A stretch of DNA of 64,000 nucleotides from Algoriphagus antarcticus (lineage in GTDB: Bacteria; Bacteroidota; Bacteroidia; Cytophagales; Cyclobacteriaceae), in assembly GCF_002150685.1 (NCBI RefSeq), contig NZ_MSSW01000004.1, forward strand, positions 1-64,000, in the 5' to 3' direction. Below, one piece after another: positions 54,282 through 62,885 of the stretch. The notes beneath the pieces are model-generated. The model made no database searches. It was not told the DNA's origin and saw only the letters and a program-made list of their open reading frames with translations. The translations under genes were made by a program, and so were the position numbers. Within the stretch, counting starts at the first letter, position 1. Each line of letters begins with the position of its first letter.

Positions 54282-54938
54282 ATGACAACAGAAGAATTAA
54301 AGGAAGCATTACCTTTTTTTACAGATCCTGAACTATTAAAGCAGATCTTGGCAAAGGGTCAACTCATGAATTTAAAGGCTGGAAAAGTACTGATGGAGCC
54401 CGGGCAATTTGTTAAGATGGTTCCAATAGTCTTGGACGGGTTCATCAAGATATCTCGAATGGACGATGAAGGCAGAGAGTTGTTTTTGTATTTTCTGGAT
54501 GCGGGAGAGACATGTGCTTTATCATTGACATGCTGCTCCTCTTCTAAGCCTAGTGAGATTAAAGCAGTGGTGGAAGAGGATGCCACTATTATCGGCATAC
54601 CCATCAATGTAATTGACCAATTTTCTAATGACTTTAAGGAATGGAAAGATTTTGTGGCGAATACCTACCAAAACCGTTTTCAGGAAATGCTGGTTGCGCT
54701 TGATGCAGTAGCCTTCAAACGTATGGATGAGCGATTGATGAGATACATTGTGACGAAAATGAAGCAGCTTAAGACAAATGAACTTCATACCACACATCAA
54801 GAAATTGCAAATGAACTGACCACCTCAAGAGAAGTTGTATCTCGACTTTTGAAGCAATTAGAGAAAAAGAAATGGATAGAGCTTGGAAGAAATGTGATCT
54901 ATATCCGTGATGATTTTGAAGAATTGATCAGTAAATAA
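54282..54938 (+). CDS. Crp/Fnr-family transcriptional regulator
   Basis: 218 residues from ATG 54282; a longer frame from 54183 would run through the operator and is rejected. The N-terminal 120 residues are a cyclic-nucleotide-binding-like beta-roll (LMNLKAGKVLMEPGQ, GFIKISRMDDEGRELFLYFLDAGETCALSL). A Crp-type helix-turn-helix follows at about 165-200 (TTHQEIANELTTSREVVSRLLKQLE). Three Cys lie at CALSLTCCSSSKPS; there is no Fnr N-terminal Cys cluster, so Fe-S sensing is unsupported. The stop codon abuts the convergent Usp stop. By shared sites, its likely target is the TauE gene. Confidence 0.93.
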   Translation: MTTEELKEALPFFTDPELLKQILAKGQLMNLKAGKVLMEPGQFVKMVPIVLDGFIKISRMDDEGRELFLYFLDAGETCALSLTCCSSSKPSEIKAVVEEDATIIGIPINVIDQFSNDFKEWKDFVANTYQNRFQEMLVALDAVAFKRMDERLMRYIVTKMKQLKTNELHTTHQEIANELTTSREVVSRLLKQLEKKKWIELGRNVIYIRDDFEELISK

Positions 54939-55742
54939 TCAAGGCATTACCAGCAGTGGGACTTTTGAGTGAAACACCATCTGGATGGTTTGACTTCGGT
55001 TGAGAACTTGCTCCCAAAGGTTTTTGTGTTGGTGGCACATTACTAAAATCACATTTTCATTTTCTTCCAAAAATTGGTCTAATCCTTCTACTGGAGTTTT
55101 AGCATAAAAAGTATGAATTTTCACGGGCAATCCAGGGTAATGTGAAATCACGAACTCCTCCAGCTTTTGGATTCCTGGCTCCTCCTTTAAGTCAGAAGCT
55201 GTTTGCACATGGACGAATTCCATTCCGCGTTCCCACCTTATACTCATATCAATGACCCAGTCGATGAATTTTTCTTCATGACTGGAGAACTCTAATGCTA
55301 AGGCCACTTTTCTTATTTCCGAAGCAGTTGATTCAGCAGGTACGACCAGAACAGGTACAGAGGTTTCCTTGATTACATTGATAGTAGTACTGCCTATAAG
55401 TGCTGCCTTGATACCACTTGCGCCTTGAGTTCCCATTACTATTAAGGTGGCATCACTGTCTTTTGCAATCCTGGCTATCGAAATAGAAGCAGTACCTTCT
55501 TTGATGATTTTTGTAAACTTTAGATTTGAGTCTTGATATTTCGCCAAGGTGTTTTGCATTAGTGAACTAGCGTCTCTATGCAAGCTTTCTATTGCAATAG
55601 AAGCTTGAGAAGCAAAATCGAAAACTGCCTCTATTACATGAACTAAAATTATTTCACTATCTTTTTTCCCGGCAAGGGCTACAGCAAAATTTAATGCGTT
55701 GATGGAATTTTCTGAAAAGTCAACAGGAATAATTATCTTCAT
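54939..55742 (-). CDS. Tandem universal stress protein
   Basis: 267 residues with two UspA-type halves. The first has the start IIIPVDFSENSINALNFAVALA and the nucleotide-binding motif VMGTQGASGIKAALIGSTT; the second is diverged (VALALEFSSHEEKF) and lacks the G-rich loop. It faces the Crp/Fnr gene, stop codon to stop codon with no gap, and is divergent from the TauE gene. Confidence 0.9.
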   Translation of the reverse strand: MKIIIPVDFSENSINALNFAVALAGKKDSEIILVHVIEAVFDFASQASIAIESLHRDASSLMQNTLAKYQDSNLKFTKIIKEGTASISIARIAKDSDATLIVMGTQGASGIKAALIGSTTINVIKETSVPVLVVPAESTASEIRKVALALEFSSHEEKFIDWVIDMSIRWERGMEFVHVQTASDLKEEPGIQKLEEFVISHYPGLPVKIHTFYAKTPVEGLDQFLEENENVILVMCHQHKNLWEQVLNRSQTIQMVFHSKVPLLVMP

Positions 55743-55888
55743 AGCCTTAGGATTACTTGCATTAATTTAGACAATTGTAGAAGAATAGTCAGCTATTCTG
55801 TTTTTATATTAGGAATAAGTAATGGATCCACGATTGCTCAATTTTTTTTTAAAATTGATGCAAGGACATTTTGCCTCAAGGCAATAAG

Positions 55889-55904
55889 TGTAACATTTGT
55901 CACT
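55889..55904. promoter_or_regulatory. Crp/Fnr-type site upstream of TauE
   Basis: TGTAA-CATTTG-TCACT has the same layout as the site before the Crp/Fnr gene (TGTrA-N6-TCACT). It lies 54 bases before the TauE start and 146 bases from the divergent Usp start. Confidence 0.5.
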
Positions 55905-55958
55905 TCTAAGTTTAGATATCACGGGTACTTTTGTGAGATCAAATTAGAAAATTTTGAA

Positions 55959-56765
55959 ATGGAAATTATAGTACTAGTAGGATATGCAGCTGCGGTAATT
56001 ATTGGGGTTAGTTTGGGGCTTATCGGCGGTGGAGGCTCTATATTGACAGTTCCGGTACTCGTTTACATTTTGGGTATTGACCCGGTATTGGCGACAGCCT
56101 ATTCACTATTTGTAGTGGGTAGTACCTCTCTTGTAGGTTCTTTTACCTATATGAAGAAGCAACTGGTGGATTATAAGACCGCTTTAGTATTTGCAATCCC
56201 TTCCTTTATTGCAGTTTTTCTAACTAGGAAATTTATCGTCCCGGCTCTTCCTGATCCATTGCTTGTATTGGGAGGTACTGAGATTACCAAAGGCCTTGGC
56301 ATCATGGTGTTCTTTGCTTTAATAATGCTTGCAGCCTCCTATTCTATGATCAAGGGAAATGGGGGAGATAGTTCGGACGAGGAGAGTAAAGTTCAGTTTA
56401 ATATTCCTTTAATCGCAGTGGAGGGCATCGTAGTAGGGTTGGTTACAGGTATTGTAGGTGCAGGTGGTGGTTTTTTGATTATTCCAGCACTCGTGCTTCT
56501 AGCAAAACTGCCGATGAAAATGGCCGTAGGTACCTCACTTTTGATCATTGCTGCTAAATCATTAATCGGATTTTTAGGTGATATTTCCAATCAAACGATC
56601 GATTGGAAAATGTTACTGATTTTTACCGGGCTATCTATAGTTGGGATATTTATCGGTAGTTCCTTGTCCAAAAAAATAAATGAAAAGGCACTCAAAAAAG
56701 GCTTTGGATGGTTTGTGCTGATTATGGGGATTTACATTATTGCCAAAGAGCTAACGTCAATGTAG
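55959..56765 (+). CDS. TauE/SafE-family membrane transporter
   Basis: 268 residues, about eight helices. The repeated motif GVSLGLIGGGGSILTVPVLVYI at the start and VGLVTGIVGAGGGFLIIPALVLL in the middle are the two halves of the TauE/SafE fold, linked to export of sulfite, sulfoacetate or similar anions. The substrate here is unknown. A Crp/Fnr-type site stands just upstream, and a Usp gene and regulator are adjacent, suggesting control by that regulator. Confidence 0.92.
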   Translation: MEIIVLVGYAAAVIIGVSLGLIGGGGSILTVPVLVYILGIDPVLATAYSLFVVGSTSLVGSFTYMKKQLVDYKTALVFAIPSFIAVFLTRKFIVPALPDPLLVLGGTEITKGLGIMVFFALIMLAASYSMIKGNGGDSSDEESKVQFNIPLIAVEGIVVGLVTGIVGAGGGFLIIPALVLLAKLPMKMAVGTSLLIIAAKSLIGFLGDISNQTIDWKMLLIFTGLSIVGIFIGSSLSKKINEKALKKGFGWFVLIMGIYIIAKELTSM

Positions 56766-56844
56766 TAATTTGTTCAGTATGTTATTTGGACTACCCCGAC
56801 GGTAATGGACTTAGGTTAAGGATTCTAAATTGCATATAAATGAT

Positions 56845-56881
56845 AAAAAGGGATCAGTTTTGAGCTGATCCCTTTTTGTAG
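56845..56881. terminator. Bidirectional terminator between TauE and the YIP1-like gene
   Basis: Perfect 13-bp stem (56845-56857 / 56865-56877, AAAAAGGGATCAG / CTGATCCCTTTTT) with T-runs on both strands, between convergent genes. Confidence 0.9.
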
Positions 56882-56890
56882 TAAAAATGG

Positions 56891-57541
56891 TCAACCTCTA
56901 TAGACCATTATATACCACGTAAGCCAAATTGCCAAAGGAATATAATAGCTCACAAATACCGCTATAGTACATTCCGCAAAAGGTCGGCGACTGATCATGT
57001 GAAATCCATATAGCCAGACAATTCCGTAGATAATCTCGAAAATGTTCATAGTGGATAAAGCATAGTGATATTGAGCTGCTACATTATCTGCACCGACCAA
57101 GGAGAGTAATGAAAGAGCTCTATATTCATCGATTTCTGTATAAGTAACGCCAGTCTGAGGAGCAATATAAACTAGGAGTCGAACCAATTCTGGGAAAATA
57201 AACACCACTTCCGCAATAAGGGCAAACTGCCATAACTCTTTATAAGGCACTTTGTAACCTATAAGAAAAGCTCCTAGCCAAAAGAGAAAGGCGATTACAG
57301 TGAATTTCCAAAGTAAAGCAAGAGGAGTCCAGAGATAATTCAAGGCATTGAAAATATGAAAAATCATGAAGTCACCTCTGGCTTCCAAATTATTGTAATC
57401 TGGAATGGCTTCAAGTATAAGTGTATTGGTCAGAAACCTGATCAGCAAAAATAAGAAGACGAGTACTAAAAAATAAATCCTCTTATCGAAATCAATTAGT
57501 TCTTTCAGACGTTGTCCTTCTGGAGTTAAAGTTTTAGCCAT
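56891..57541 (-). CDS. YIP1-like multi-pass membrane protein
   Basis: 216 residues with about five hydrophobic segments (YFLVLVFLFLLIRFLTNTLIL, WKFTVIAFLFWLGAFLIG, FALIAEVVFIFPELVRLLVYI and two near the end). Size and spacing recall YIP1-domain proteins of Bacteroidota, but no diagnostic motif was found. Function is unknown. It is divergent from the TPR-protein gene. Confidence 0.7.
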   Translation of the reverse strand: MAKTLTPEGQRLKELIDFDKRIYFLVLVFLFLLIRFLTNTLILEAIPDYNNLEARGDFMIFHIFNALNYLWTPLALLWKFTVIAFLFWLGAFLIGYKVPYKELWQFALIAEVVFIFPELVRLLVYIAPQTGVTYTEIDEYRALSLLSLVGADNVAAQYHYALSTMNIFEIIYGIVWLYGFHMISRRPFAECTIAVFVSYYIPLAIWLTWYIMVYRG

Positions 57542-57620
57542 TTTTAAGATGAATCTGTGTCAAATCTAAAATTTTGTTTGGGAATACATCTAATTTTGAA
57601 GTCTAAATAGAAAGAAATAT

Positions 57621-58814
57621 ATGTTAACACGAATCGCGATGATTCTAAGTATTTGGTTAGCTGCGCTTGGTATCGCTCAGGCTCAGGGGGCAGAAGCAGA
57701 TTCTATGATCTTTGCACCTTCCAAGTATCTATTGCTGGACAGAGGCCTTCAATTTAGGATTACCAAGTCGATCAACAGCATGTACAATTTTGATTTCCCT
57801 ACGGCTGAGCGGGATTATGCTGTACTTGCGATTCAGTATCCAAATCATCCATTGCCCGAATTCTTGGTTGCCCTGGGCTACTGGTGGAGGATAGAGGTAG
57901 ATGTGACCAATAAGAAGTATGATGCAATTTTCGTCAAATACTTGGATAGAGCTATCGCAAAAGCGGAGGTTATGTTTGACGAAGATGAGACTAATAAGGA
58001 GGCTGCTTTCTTTTTGGCAGCTGGATATGGATTTCAATCACGATTATATTCTGAACGAAAAAGCTGGACTAAAGCCGCTTGGGCAGGAAGAAACGCGCTG
58101 AAATACATGGATTTGAGTAGAGGTGAGGAAGAGTTTAATCCGGAATTGCTTTTGGGAGATGCACTCTTTAATTATTTCTCCGAATGGATTCCTGAAAATT
58201 ATCCACTTATGAGGCCAGTAATGGCACTTTTTCCAAAGGGGAATAAGGAGCTAGGCTTGCAGCAACTGGAGCAAGTAGCGAATAATGCTTTTTACACCCG
58301 GGTGGAAGCGCAGTATTTTTTGTTTAGACTTTATGCATCTGAGGAGAAGGAACCTTTTAAAGCATTACAGATTTCAGAGTATTTGCATGGAAAATTCCCC
58401 AACAACCCCTATTTCCATAGATCGTATGCCCGACACCTTTACGCAGTGGGACGTTGGACGGAATCTGTGCAGCAATCAAGAGAAATCCTGGATCGAATAG
58501 ATGCTAAATTGCCAGGCTATGAATCTAACAGCGGGCGTTATGCAGCATTTTATATTGCTCAATTCAACGAGCGGCTGGGAGATCGGGCAGAAGCCAAGAA
58601 ATATTACCTCAAAACACTATCCTTTGGAGAGGAATCTGAGTCACAGGAAAGCGGATACTATTTACATTCCTTGGTACAATTAGGAAAGATAGCGATGGAA
58701 GAGAAAAACAAGACTTTGGCTAAAAAGTATTTCAAGGAAGTGAAGAAGTATGCTAAGCGAAAACACCCAGCTCATCAAGAAGCCAGAGAATTCATAAAAA
58801 AGAATAAACTTTAA
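57621..58814 (+). CDS. Exported TPR-repeat protein
   Basis: 397 residues. A signal peptide (IAMILSIWLAALGIAQAQ) is followed by helical pairs of the tetratricopeptide type, e.g. DYAVLAIQYPNHPLPEFLVALGYWW, QYFLFRLYASEEKEPFKALQIS, and a final AKKYFKEVKKYAKRKH. It probably acts as a periplasmic protein-interaction scaffold. No partner is encoded next to it. Confidence 0.82.
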   Translation: MLTRIAMILSIWLAALGIAQAQGAEADSMIFAPSKYLLLDRGLQFRITKSINSMYNFDFPTAERDYAVLAIQYPNHPLPEFLVALGYWWRIEVDVTNKKYDAIFVKYLDRAIAKAEVMFDEDETNKEAAFFLAAGYGFQSRLYSERKSWTKAAWAGRNALKYMDLSRGEEEFNPELLLGDALFNYFSEWIPENYPLMRPVMALFPKGNKELGLQQLEQVANNAFYTRVEAQYFLFRLYASEEKEPFKALQISEYLHGKFPNNPYFHRSYARHLYAVGRWTESVQQSREILDRIDAKLPGYESNSGRYAAFYIAQFNERLGDRAEAKKYYLKTLSFGEESESQESGYYLHSLVQLGKIAMEEKNKTLAKKYFKEVKKYAKRKHPAHQEAREFIKKNKL

Positions 58815-58983
58815 CTGAAAAAGTGACGTTCCCACACTAAATAACAGGAGATAATTTGAATTATGTAGAGGTGGCAAGTGATTTTGAAAGGATTGTTTGT
58901 ATAATGGCTTAGAAATATTAAGAATATTTCGAATTTACTCTTCAAAATTCTGATGAATGGTTTAAAACAATCATCAATTATAT

Positions 58984-58991
58984 TAACTTTG
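58984..58991 (+). promoter_or_regulatory. -7 promoter box (TAACTTTG) of the Lrp/AsnC gene
   Basis: TAACTTTG matches TAnnTTTG exactly and lies 20 bases before the start codon. Confidence 0.55.
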
Positions 58992-59011
58992 CACCGTATA
59001 AAATTCTGTAA

Positions 59012-59506
59012 ATGCACGAGATCATGGATCATAGCTTAAGAATAAAATTCGATAAAATCGATAGAAAGATTCTGGAAATCCTTCAGGCTAATGCCAAAAT
59101 TACAAACGCTCAACTTTCAAAAGATATAGGGCTTTCTCCTGCTCCTACGTTAGAGCGTGTGAAGAAATTGGAGCAATCAGGTATCATAAAGAGTTACCAC
59201 GCTAAGCTAGATCCTGAGAAGATCGGGCTGGGTGTTAGTACGTTTGTTTTGGTCAGCTTGATCGGTCACAACAAAGGGAATATTGATGCATTTATGCGGG
59301 AAATCAATATAATTCCTGAAGTGATAGAATGTCATCACATTACCGGAACCGGCGATTTTATCCTAAAGATCATCGCAAAAGATATTACCTCATACCAGAG
59401 TTTGATGCTTGAGAAAGTATCAGAAATCAAGGAAGTAGATTCTATGCAATCCATGGTTATTTTATCTACTTTCAAGGATTCTAAAGTAATGCCTATCCCG
59501 GCTTAA
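59012..59506 (+). CDS. Lrp/AsnC-family transcriptional regulator
   Basis: 164 residues. The helix-turn-helix is at about 17-60 (IDRKILEILQANAKITNAQLSKDIGLSPAPTLERVKKLE), followed by a linking strand (GIIKSYHAKLDPEKIG) and the RAM/effector domain with ECHHITGTGDFILKI, the usual ligand loop. The SPAPTLERV variant in the recognition helix is common in Bacteroidota members. The effector (often an amino acid) is unknown. It stands alone with its own promoter and terminator. Confidence 0.94.
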   Translation: MHEIMDHSLRIKFDKIDRKILEILQANAKITNAQLSKDIGLSPAPTLERVKKLEQSGIIKSYHAKLDPEKIGLGVSTFVLVSLIGHNKGNIDAFMREINIIPEVIECHHITGTGDFILKIIAKDITSYQSLMLEKVSEIKEVDSMQSMVILSTFKDSKVMPIPA

Positions 59507-59528
59507 TCAGCCTTTAATTATTTTCTTA

Positions 59529-59556
59529 GGGTGGCGAAAGTCACCCTTTTTTTTTT
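59529..59556 (+). terminator. Terminator of the Lrp/AsnC gene
   Basis: GGGTG-gcgaaagt-CACCC hairpin followed by ten T, just after the Lrp/AsnC stop codon and before the Nudix gene. Confidence 0.85.
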
Positions 59557-59562
59557 GAACAA

Positions 59563-60105
59563 ATGGAACACAATCCCTGGAAAACCAAGAAGATTAATCC
59601 GATGTATGAAAATCCCTGGATTAAAGTAGAGCATCATGATATCATAAATCCTGCTGGCAACGAAGGCATTTATGGTAAAGTGCATTTCAAGAACAGAGCA
59701 ATGGGTATAATTCCCATTGACAAAGACGGGAATACCTGGATTATTGGTCAATTTCGATATGCGCTGGATGAATATGCTTGGGAGATCCCGATGGGAGGTG
59801 GGCCTTTGGATGAGGATAAATTAGAAAGTGCCAAGCGTGAACTTAAGGAAGAAACGGGGCTCATCGCTGAGAAATGGACAGAAATCATGAAAATTCACAC
59901 CTCCAACTCCGTCACAGACGAAGTGGGTTTTGTGTACTTAGCTGAGAACCTTTTGCAAGGAGAAACTGAGTTTGAGGAAACTGAAGTTCTCAAAATAAAG
60001 AAATTGCCATTTACCGAAGTTCTTACAATGGTGATGAATGGAGAAATCACTGATGGAATCAGTATTGCCGGCATTCTCAAGGCAGCTAGAATTCTAAACT
60101 TATAA
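59563..60105 (+). CDS. NUDIX hydrolase (ADP-ribose pyrophosphatase-like)
   Basis: 180 residues. The Nudix box G-x5-E-x7-RE-L-x-EE-x-GL is complete near residues 77-100 (GGGPLDEDKLESAKRELKEE). The preceding strands (NRAMGIIPIDKDGNTWIIGQFRYALDEYAWEIPMG) match ADP-ribose/nucleoside-diphosphate-sugar pyrophosphatases. The expected product is a nucleoside monophosphate plus a sugar phosphate. It is 1 base before a MATE transporter gene, so the two are co-transcribed. Confidence 0.92.
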   Translation: MEHNPWKTKKINPMYENPWIKVEHHDIINPAGNEGIYGKVHFKNRAMGIIPIDKDGNTWIIGQFRYALDEYAWEIPMGGGPLDEDKLESAKRELKEETGLIAEKWTEIMKIHTSNSVTDEVGFVYLAENLLQGETEFEETEVLKIKKLPFTEVLTMVMNGEITDGISIAGILKAARILNL

Positions 60106-60106
60106 T

Positions 60107-61462
60107 ATGACTACCAAAGAACATTTCAACACCACCTTCACTTTGGCTTTTCCTGTGGTCATGAGCCAATTAGGTCAAGTATTGGTTGGAGTAGCTGATA
60201 GTATGATGGTAGGACGAATGGGTGCGGTGCCGCTGGCTGCTGCATCATTGGGTAATAGTATATTTTTCGTGATTCTGATGTTTGGAATGGGGATTTCTAT
60301 GGGGATTACCCCGTTAGTATCCGTGGCAGAAGGAAAGGGAAAATTCAAGAGAATCGGCCATCTGTTTCAGCATGGTTTGTGGATCAATATTACCACAGCA
60401 GTGCTTCTCACTGTTGTGGTTGTAGGCTTATCTCAAGGATTACATTTTCTTGACCAGCCTGAGGAGGTAGTGACTCTTACGATTCCTTACCTCTATATAA
60501 TCACGGCGTCACTTTTTCCTTTCATGATTTTCCAGTCCTTTAAGCAACTTGCTGAAGGAATTTCACAGACAAAGCAGGCGATGTATGTCACGATTTTCTG
60601 TAACCTAATCAACATATTTCTAAACTGGGTGCTTATCTATGGAAATTTAGGGGCTCCTGAAATGGGATTAAACGGTGCGGGATTAGCAACATTGATTTCC
60701 CGGATTTTGATGCCGATCGTGATGGGGCTTTATGTAATGCGATCTAAGAGATATCGCGTGTTCAATCTTCAATTGGGACTCAGTAAGCTGAGGTTTTTAT
60801 TGCTGAATAGAATTTTGAAAATCGGCGTTCCTACAGGTTTTCAATTCATTTTCGAAGTGAGTGCCTTTAGTGCCGCAGCTATTATGATGGGATGGATAGG
60901 CGTAAATGCACTTGCTGCTCATCAGATTGCTATTAATCTAGCTTCAATTAGTTATATGATGGTTTCTGGTCTCAGTACGGCTGGGATGATAAGAGTAAGT
61001 AATCAGATCGGTCGGGGGAATTACAAAAGTATGCGGGAGGCTGGAATGGTTGTTTTTGGTATGGTTTTGATTTTTATGGCAATTACAGGATTGCTTTTCA
61101 TTCTCATGCGATTCTATCTCCCTACGCTGTATATTGATAACGATGAGGTGATTGCTTTGTCTGCGTCTTTGTTGATCATTGCTGGATTGTTCCAGCTTTC
61201 TGATGGAGTACAAGTAGCGGGCTTGGGAGTATTGCGAGGTATGGAGGATGTTAGATTCCCTACTTTGATCACTCTGGTAGCTTATTGGGTGATTGGTCTC
61301 CCGCTTGGATATTTCTTGGCTTTTGAACTGGGAATGGCTGAACTCGGAATTTGGTATGGATTATTGATAGGCTTAAGTATCACTGCGGTCGTATTATTTT
61401 ACCGCTTCCATAAGTTGAGTAATCGGATGATAGCTGCAAATAAACCGATAGTCACCGCTTAA
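60107..61462 (+). CDS. MATE-family efflux transporter
   Basis: 451 residues with 12 helices. The start (FTLAFPVVMSQLGQVLVGVADSMMVGRMGAVPLAAASLG) is the NorM-type signature, repeated in the second half (GVPTGFQFIFEVSAFSAAAIMMGWIG). It probably exports cationic compounds in exchange for H+ or Na+. The start codon comes one base after the Nudix stop. Confidence 0.93.
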   Translation: MTTKEHFNTTFTLAFPVVMSQLGQVLVGVADSMMVGRMGAVPLAAASLGNSIFFVILMFGMGISMGITPLVSVAEGKGKFKRIGHLFQHGLWINITTAVLLTVVVVGLSQGLHFLDQPEEVVTLTIPYLYIITASLFPFMIFQSFKQLAEGISQTKQAMYVTIFCNLINIFLNWVLIYGNLGAPEMGLNGAGLATLISRILMPIVMGLYVMRSKRYRVFNLQLGLSKLRFLLLNRILKIGVPTGFQFIFEVSAFSAAAIMMGWIGVNALAAHQIAINLASISYMMVSGLSTAGMIRVSNQIGRGNYKSMREAGMVVFGMVLIFMAITGLLFILMRFYLPTLYIDNDEVIALSASLLIIAGLFQLSDGVQVAGLGVLRGMEDVRFPTLITLVAYWVIGLPLGYFLAFELGMAELGIWYGLLIGLSITAVVLFYRFHKLSNRMIAANKPIVTA

Positions 61463-61532
61463 GTATTCTCAATCCTAATTTTACTGCCTGTTCTTACTTT
61501 TTGTTTTATATTCAGCATTAATCAACCCTTTT

Positions 61533-62885
61533 ATGATCAAAAAGCTACTATTCGTATTTTCCCTTTTCCTGATTTCTAATCTTAGTTCTGCGCAAGATGT
61601 GGCAGTACTGACTCAGCGAGAGCAAGCTGAAGTCATTGATGGCTGGCTTGACTACCGCATTCAAAATCTTCTTCCTAATTTGATGACGGAGACAGGCATT
61701 GACATGTGGGTGGTAATTTCCAGAGAGTACAATGAGGATCCGGTAATTCGAACTTTGCTACCAGCTACTTGGATGGCAGCGAGACGCAGGACGATCTTGG
61801 TAATGTATCAGCCTTCGGCAAATGCACCTGTGCAAACATATGCTGTCGCCAGATACGATGTAGGTAAATCTTTCAAAAGAGCTTGGGATCCAGAGGCACA
61901 GCCAGATCAATGGAAAGCTTTGATGGAATTAATCTCCTCAAAGAATCCTAAGAAAATAGGATTGAATTATGCCAAAGATTATGGGCATGCAGACGGTTTG
62001 ACCACCAATGAGCATCAAATATTCTTAGAATATTTACCTCAAAATCTTCAGCAGAATGTAGTATCTGCACAAACTCTCGCCGTGCGTTGGTTAGAAACTA
62101 GAACTGAACCTGAAATGGCTACCTACAAACATATTCAGGAAATTGCCCATTCAATTATAAGTGAGGGGTTTTCGGAAGCTGTCATTACACCTGGAGCAAC
62201 TACCACAGAAGATGTAGTCTGGTGGTATAGAGAGAAGATCAAGGAACTGAAATTGGACACTTGGTTTCATCCATCGGTGGATATTCAGCGAGCTGATCCA
62301 GCTAATATGGAGCAAAACAGAAACTTTGCTACTAAGTCTCCTGAATCAGTCATTATGCCTGGGGACTTGCTGCATGTGGATTTTGGGATCACTTACCTAA
62401 GGCTGAATACAGATACCCAGGAAATGGCTTATGTACTTAAAGCTGGCGAAACCGAGGTTCCTGATTATTTAAATAAAGCTTTTAAGCAGGGGAACAGAGT
62501 GCAGGATATCCTGACTTCTAATTACGTAGCAGGGAAAACTGGGAATGAAATACTTCGAGCTTCTCGTAAAGTGTTGGATGCCGAAGGTATCAGAGGAAGT
62601 ATCTACACGCATCCACTTGGTTTTTATGGACATTCCGCTGGTCCAACGATCGGAATGTGGGACAACCAAGGCGATACTCCCGGAGCTGGCGATTTCCCTC
62701 TTAATGCAAATACAGGCTATGCCATCGAATTGAATGCAGTGGTATTTGTGCCAGAATGGAATAAGGATGTGCGGATTATGCTGGAAGAAGGAGCTTTTTT
62801 TGACGGGCAAAAAGTGACGTATTACAACGGTCGTCAGAAAGAAATTTTCGCCATACCAAGAGTGAATAAACACCTAGGTAATTAA
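61533..62885 (+). CDS. Exported M24-family metallopeptidase (Xaa-Pro aminopeptidase-like)
   Basis: 450 residues. A signal peptide (LLFVFSLFLISNLSSAQ) marks it as exported, unlike cytoplasmic PepP. The creatinase N-terminal domain (to about 170) precedes the pita-bread fold with metal ligands in HVDFGITYLRLNTD, HPLGFYGHSAGP and IELNAVVFVPE. The motif order is normal, but the first Asp region reads DFGI with TD about 8 residues on, as in the diverged family members of Bacteroidota. The substrate is unproven. It overlaps the convergent MFS gene by 4 bases. Confidence 0.86.
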   Translation: MIKKLLFVFSLFLISNLSSAQDVAVLTQREQAEVIDGWLDYRIQNLLPNLMTETGIDMWVVISREYNEDPVIRTLLPATWMAARRRTILVMYQPSANAPVQTYAVARYDVGKSFKRAWDPEAQPDQWKALMELISSKNPKKIGLNYAKDYGHADGLTTNEHQIFLEYLPQNLQQNVVSAQTLAVRWLETRTEPEMATYKHIQEIAHSIISEGFSEAVITPGATTTEDVVWWYREKIKELKLDTWFHPSVDIQRADPANMEQNRNFATKSPESVIMPGDLLHVDFGITYLRLNTDTQEMAYVLKAGETEVPDYLNKAFKQGNRVQDILTSNYVAGKTGNEILRASRKVLDAEGIRGSIYTHPLGFYGHSAGPTIGMWDNQGDTPGAGDFPLNANTGYAIELNAVVFVPEWNKDVRIMLEEGAFFDGQKVTYYNGRQKEIFAIPRVNKHLGN

